Assembly: GCF_026340675.1 (NCBI RefSeq)
Contig: NZ_JAPEOX010000001.1
Span: 6,947,398 to 7,011,397, forward strand
Length of the DNA stretch: 64,000 bases
Reading direction: 5' to 3'
Source of the DNA: Streptomyces sp. NBC_01264
Lineage (GTDB): Bacteria > Actinomycetota > Actinomycetes > Streptomycetales > Streptomycetaceae
Part shown: piece by piece, positions 61,368 through 64,000 of the stretch
Layout of the letters: every line of letters begins with the position of its first letter
Numbering within the stretch: position 1 is the first letter of the stretch
The notes under the pieces: generated by a model
What the model saw: only the letters and a program-made list of their open reading frames with translations
Databases searched by the model: none
Told to the model about the DNA's origin: nothing
Made by a program: the position numbers and the translations under genes

Positions 61368-63338
61368 ATGACGAAGCCCTCCCTCCCCGACCTGCTGCAC
61401 GCCGCCGTTTCCGCCGTCGGCGGCACGGAGCGCCCCGGCCAGGTGGCCATGGCCGAAGCCGTCGCCGAAGCGATCGACGACAGTTCCCACCGCCTCATCC
61501 AGGCCGGCACCGGCACCGGTAAGTCCCTGGGCTACCTGGTGCCGGCCCTCGCGCACGGCGAGCGCGTGGTCGTGGCCACGGCGACGCTGGCCCTCCAGCG
61601 CCAGCTCGTCGAGCGCGACCTGCCCCGGACGGTGGAGGCGCTGCATCCGCAGCTCCGCCGCCGCCCGCAGTTCGCCATGCTCAAGGGCCGCTCCAACTAC
61701 CTGTGCCTGCACCGTCTGCACGAGGGCGCCCCGCAGGACGAGGAGGAGGGCCTCTTCGACCAGTTCGAGGCGGCCACCCCGACGAGCAAGCTCGGGCAGG
61801 ACCTGCTGCGGCTGCGCGACTGGGCGGACGAGACCGAGACGGGCGACCGCGACGACCTCACCCCGGGCGTCTCCGACAAGGCCTGGGCGCAGATCTCCGT
61901 CTCCTCCCGCGAATGCCTGGGCGCGACGAAGTGCGCGTACGGCGCGGAGTGCTTCGCGGAGGCCGCCCGTGAGCGGGCCAAGCTCGCGGACGTGGTCGTC
62001 ACCAACCACGCGCTCCTCGCCATCGACGCCATCGAGGGCGCCCCGGTCCTCCCGCAGCACGAGGTGCTGATCGTCGACGAGGCCCACGAGCTGGTGTCCC
62101 GGGTGACCGGGGTCGCCACGGGCGAGCTCACCCCCGGGCAGGTCAACCGCGCCGTGAAGCGTGCGGCGAAGCTGGTCGACGAGAAGACCGCAGACTCCCT
62201 GCAGACCGCGTCCGAGACCTTCGAGCGGGTCATGGAGCTGGCGCTCCCCGGCCGCCTGGAGGAGATCCCCGAGGACCTCGGCTACGCGCTGATGGCCCTG
62301 CGGGACGCCTCGCGCAGCGTGATCTCCGCGATCGGCAACACGAGGGACAAGTCCGTCCACGACGAGGACGCCGTCCGCAAGCAGGCACTCGCCGCGGTGG
62401 AGAGCGTGTACGGGGTGGCGGAGCGGATCACGGCCGGCTCCGAGTACGACGTGGTCTGGTACGAACGCCACGACCGCTTCGGAGCGACCCTCCGGGTGGC
62501 TCCGCTGTCGGTGTCCGGTCTGCTGCGCGAGAATCTGTTCGCGGACCGCTCGGTGGTCCTGACCTCCGCGACCCTCAAGCTCGGCGGCGACTTCAACGGG
62601 GTCGCGGCGTCGATGGGCCTGGCGCCGGAGGGCGTCGAGGGCGAGGACGTGCCGCAGTGGAAGGGCCTCGACGTCGGCTCGCCCTTCGACTATCCCAAGC
62701 AGGGCATCCTCTACGTCGCCAAGCACCTGGCCACCCCGGGCCGCGAAGGCACCCGCGGCGACATGATGGACGAGCTCGCGGAGCTGATCGAGGCGGCGGG
62801 CGGCCGCACGCTCGGGCTGTTCTCCTCCATGCGCGGGGCGAAGGCCGCCGCCGAGGAACTGCGCGGACGCCTCGACAACCCGATCCTGCTCCAGGGCGAG
62901 GAGACCCTCGGCGAGCTGATCAAGGCCTTCGCCGCCGATCCGCAGACCTGCCTGTTCGGGACCCTGTCGCTGTGGCAGGGCGTGGACGTCCCGGGGCCCA
63001 GCTGCCAGTTGGTGATCATGGACAGGATCCCGTTCCCGCGTCCCGACGACCCGCTGATGAGCGCGCGCCAGAAGGCGGTCGAGGAGCGCGGCGGTAACGG
63101 CTTCATGTCCGTCGCGGCGACGCACGCGGCGCTGCTGATGGCCCAGGGCGCGGGCCGGCTCGTACGGGCCACCGGGGACAAGGGTGTGGTGGCGGTCCTG
63201 GACCCCCGGCTGGCCACGGCCCGGTACGGGAGCTTCCTGCGGGCGACCCTGCCGGACTTCTGGTACACCACGGACCGCAATCAGGTCCGCCGCTCGCTCG
63301 CCGCGATCGATGCCGCGGCGAAGGCCGACGAGAAGTAG
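61368..63338 (+). CDS. DinG/XPD-family Fe-S helicase
   Basis: Superfamily 2 helicase of 656 aa. Walker A is QAGTGTGKSLGYLVP; four Cys of a 4Fe-4S domain are in NYLCLHRLH and SRECLGATKCAYGAECF; the DEAH box is LIVDEAHELVS; later motifs include VLTSATLKLGGDF, GTLSLWQGVDVPG and AQGAGRLVRATGDKG. It unwinds DNA 5'-to-3' in relatives and acts in DNA repair and R-loop removal. The ATG at 61368 begins 52 bp after the siderophore gene; no SOS box is visible upstream although lexA is the convergent neighbour. Confidence 0.92.
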   Translation: MTKPSLPDLLHAAVSAVGGTERPGQVAMAEAVAEAIDDSSHRLIQAGTGTGKSLGYLVPALAHGERVVVATATLALQRQLVERDLPRTVEALHPQLRRRPQFAMLKGRSNYLCLHRLHEGAPQDEEEGLFDQFEAATPTSKLGQDLLRLRDWADETETGDRDDLTPGVSDKAWAQISVSSRECLGATKCAYGAECFAEAARERAKLADVVVTNHALLAIDAIEGAPVLPQHEVLIVDEAHELVSRVTGVATGELTPGQVNRAVKRAAKLVDEKTADSLQTASETFERVMELALPGRLEEIPEDLGYALMALRDASRSVISAIGNTRDKSVHDEDAVRKQALAAVESVYGVAERITAGSEYDVVWYERHDRFGATLRVAPLSVSGLLRENLFADRSVVLTSATLKLGGDFNGVAASMGLAPEGVEGEDVPQWKGLDVGSPFDYPKQGILYVAKHLATPGREGTRGDMMDELAELIEAAGGRTLGLFSSMRGAKAAAEELRGRLDNPILLQGEETLGELIKAFAADPQTCLFGTLSLWQGVDVPGPSCQLVIMDRIPFPRPDDPLMSARQKAVEERGGNGFMSVAATHAALLMAQGAGRLVRATGDKGVVAVLDPRLATARYGSFLRATLPDFWYTTDRNQVRRSLAAIDAAAKADEK

Positions 63339-63380
63339 GCCCAGAGCAAGGACCAGAACAACGGCCCAGAACACACAAAG

Positions 63381-63415
63381 CAGCTCCGGGACCGGCGCAG
63401 TAGGTCCCGGAGCTG
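63381..63415. terminator. Bidirectional terminator between dinG-like gene and lexA
   Basis: CAGCTCCGGGACC (63381-63393) pairs perfectly over 13 bp with GGTCCCGGAGCTG (63403-63415) across a 9-nt loop, between two convergent genes. Confidence 0.88.
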
Positions 63416-63432
63416 GATGAGGGCGCGGGCAG

Positions 63433-64000
63433 TCAGAGCCGGCGCAGTACCGCCACGACCTTGCCGAGGATGGTGGCCTCGTCGCCGGGGATCGGCTGGT
63501 AGGCGGCGTTGTGCGGGAGCAGCCAGACGTGGCCGTCCTCGCGCTTGAAGCGCTTGACCGTGGCCTCGCCGTCGAGCATGGCGGCGACGATGTCGCCGTT
63601 CTCCGCGACGGGCTGGCGACGGACCGTGACCCAGTCGCCGTCACAGATCGCGGCCTCGACCATCGAGTCGCCGACGACCTTGAGGCAGAACAGTTCTCCG
63701 TCGCCCACGAGCTGGCGGGGGAGGGGGAACACGTCCTCCACCGACTCCTCGGCGAGGATCGGGCCACCGGCCGCGATCCGGCCCACCAGCGGCACGTACG
63801 AGGCCGCGGGCTTGCCCGTGGTATCCGTGGGCTGCGAGCTGGGCTGGTCGGAGCCGCGGACCTCGTACGCCCGGGGGCGGTGGGGGTCGCGGCGCAGGAA
63901 GCCCTTGCGCTCCAGGGCCATCAGCTGGTGCGCGACCGAAGAGGTGCTGGACAGGCCGACCGCCTGGCCGATCTCCCGCATCGACGGCGGGTAGCCGCGC
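63433..64000 (-). CDS. lexA: LexA repressor, partial (start outside the window)
   Basis: C-terminal ~189 residues of the SOS repressor; the reading frame is open to the window edge. The end of the winged-helix DNA-binding domain is seen ([38 protein letters not shown]). The self-cleavage site is Ala-Gly in [14 protein letters not shown], catalytic Ser in [15 protein letters not shown], and catalytic Lys in ATVKRFKRE. RecA filaments, encoded at 12677, stimulate its cleavage. A ~30-residue Ser/Pro/Thr linker separates the domains. It would bind the box at 12560-12571. Confidence 0.95.
   Translation of the reverse strand, partial: RGYPPSMREIGQAVGLSSTSSVAHQLMALERKGFLRRDPHRPRAYEVRGSDQPSSQPTDTTGKPAASYVPLVGRIAAGGPILAEESVEDVFPLPRQLVGDGELFCLKVVGDSMVEAAICDGDWVTVRRQPVAENGDIVAAMLDGEATVKRFKREDGHVWLLPHNAAYQPIPGDEATILGKVVAVLRRL

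Overview
This window is chromosomal DNA of a Streptomyces or a very close relative. GC content is very high, third codon positions are almost all G or C, GTG starts are common, and the gene order (lhr helicase, DUF3046, recA-recX, gluABCD with gluR-gluK, miaB, miaA, dapF, rshA, hflX, NIS siderophore genes, DinG-like helicase, lexA) is the conserved recA-to-lexA region as I recall it from S. coelicolor. I see no rRNA, tRNA, insertion sequence, phage or CRISPR array.

Layout. 1-521 is non-coding with three tandem copies of a ~120-bp unit. 522-12492 holds lhr, an AraC regulator, a GNAT-like/DUF2716 protein, azlCD, a squalene-cyclase-like protein, DUF3046, an AI-2E-type membrane protein, a ClpN/HTH protein with a double palindromic operator and a leaderless start, and a 2H-type RNA ligase relative. 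12546-14491 is recA-recX with a visible SOS box. 14616-16863 is an FtsX-type permease gene with an internal deletion. 17151-18221 is a sulfur unit: a Cys-rich leader peptide, cysteine dioxygenase and rhodanese. 18269-25965 holds an FAD monooxygenase, the glutamate ABC importer gluABCD and the divergent gluR-gluK two-component system.

26012-36189 looks like an accessory glycan island: GH85 endoglycosidase (two frameshifts), a GH5-like hydrolase, a very large GH38 alpha-mannosidase, a LacI regulator and a ROK sugar kinase, with a LacI-type palindrome in the divergent control region. No enzyme carries an obvious signal peptide, so imported N-glycans would be degraded in the cytosol. 36212-49109 returns to conserved housekeeping genes (TAXI receptor, miaB, miaA, dapF, rshA, M1 peptidase, hflX).

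49217-61315 contains a trypsin-like lipoprotein and an NIS (NRPS-independent) siderophore locus: PLP aminotransferase, IucA/IucC synthetase, GNAT acyltransferase and a second IucA/IucC synthetase. This is the most unusual part. The first synthetase is preceded, in frame and with a good ribosome binding site, by about 1,480 codons of Pro/Ala/Ser-rich repeats. Four short tandem repeats (three of them with 18-nt units) sit in or beside the locus, and the second synthetase is frameshifted at a C6 run. The window ends with a DinG-like Fe-S helicase and the C-terminal part of lexA.

Three genes (GH85 twice, second NIS synthetase once) are broken by single-base changes at or next to C runs. That could be real decay, but base-calling or assembly error in homopolymers must be excluded first.
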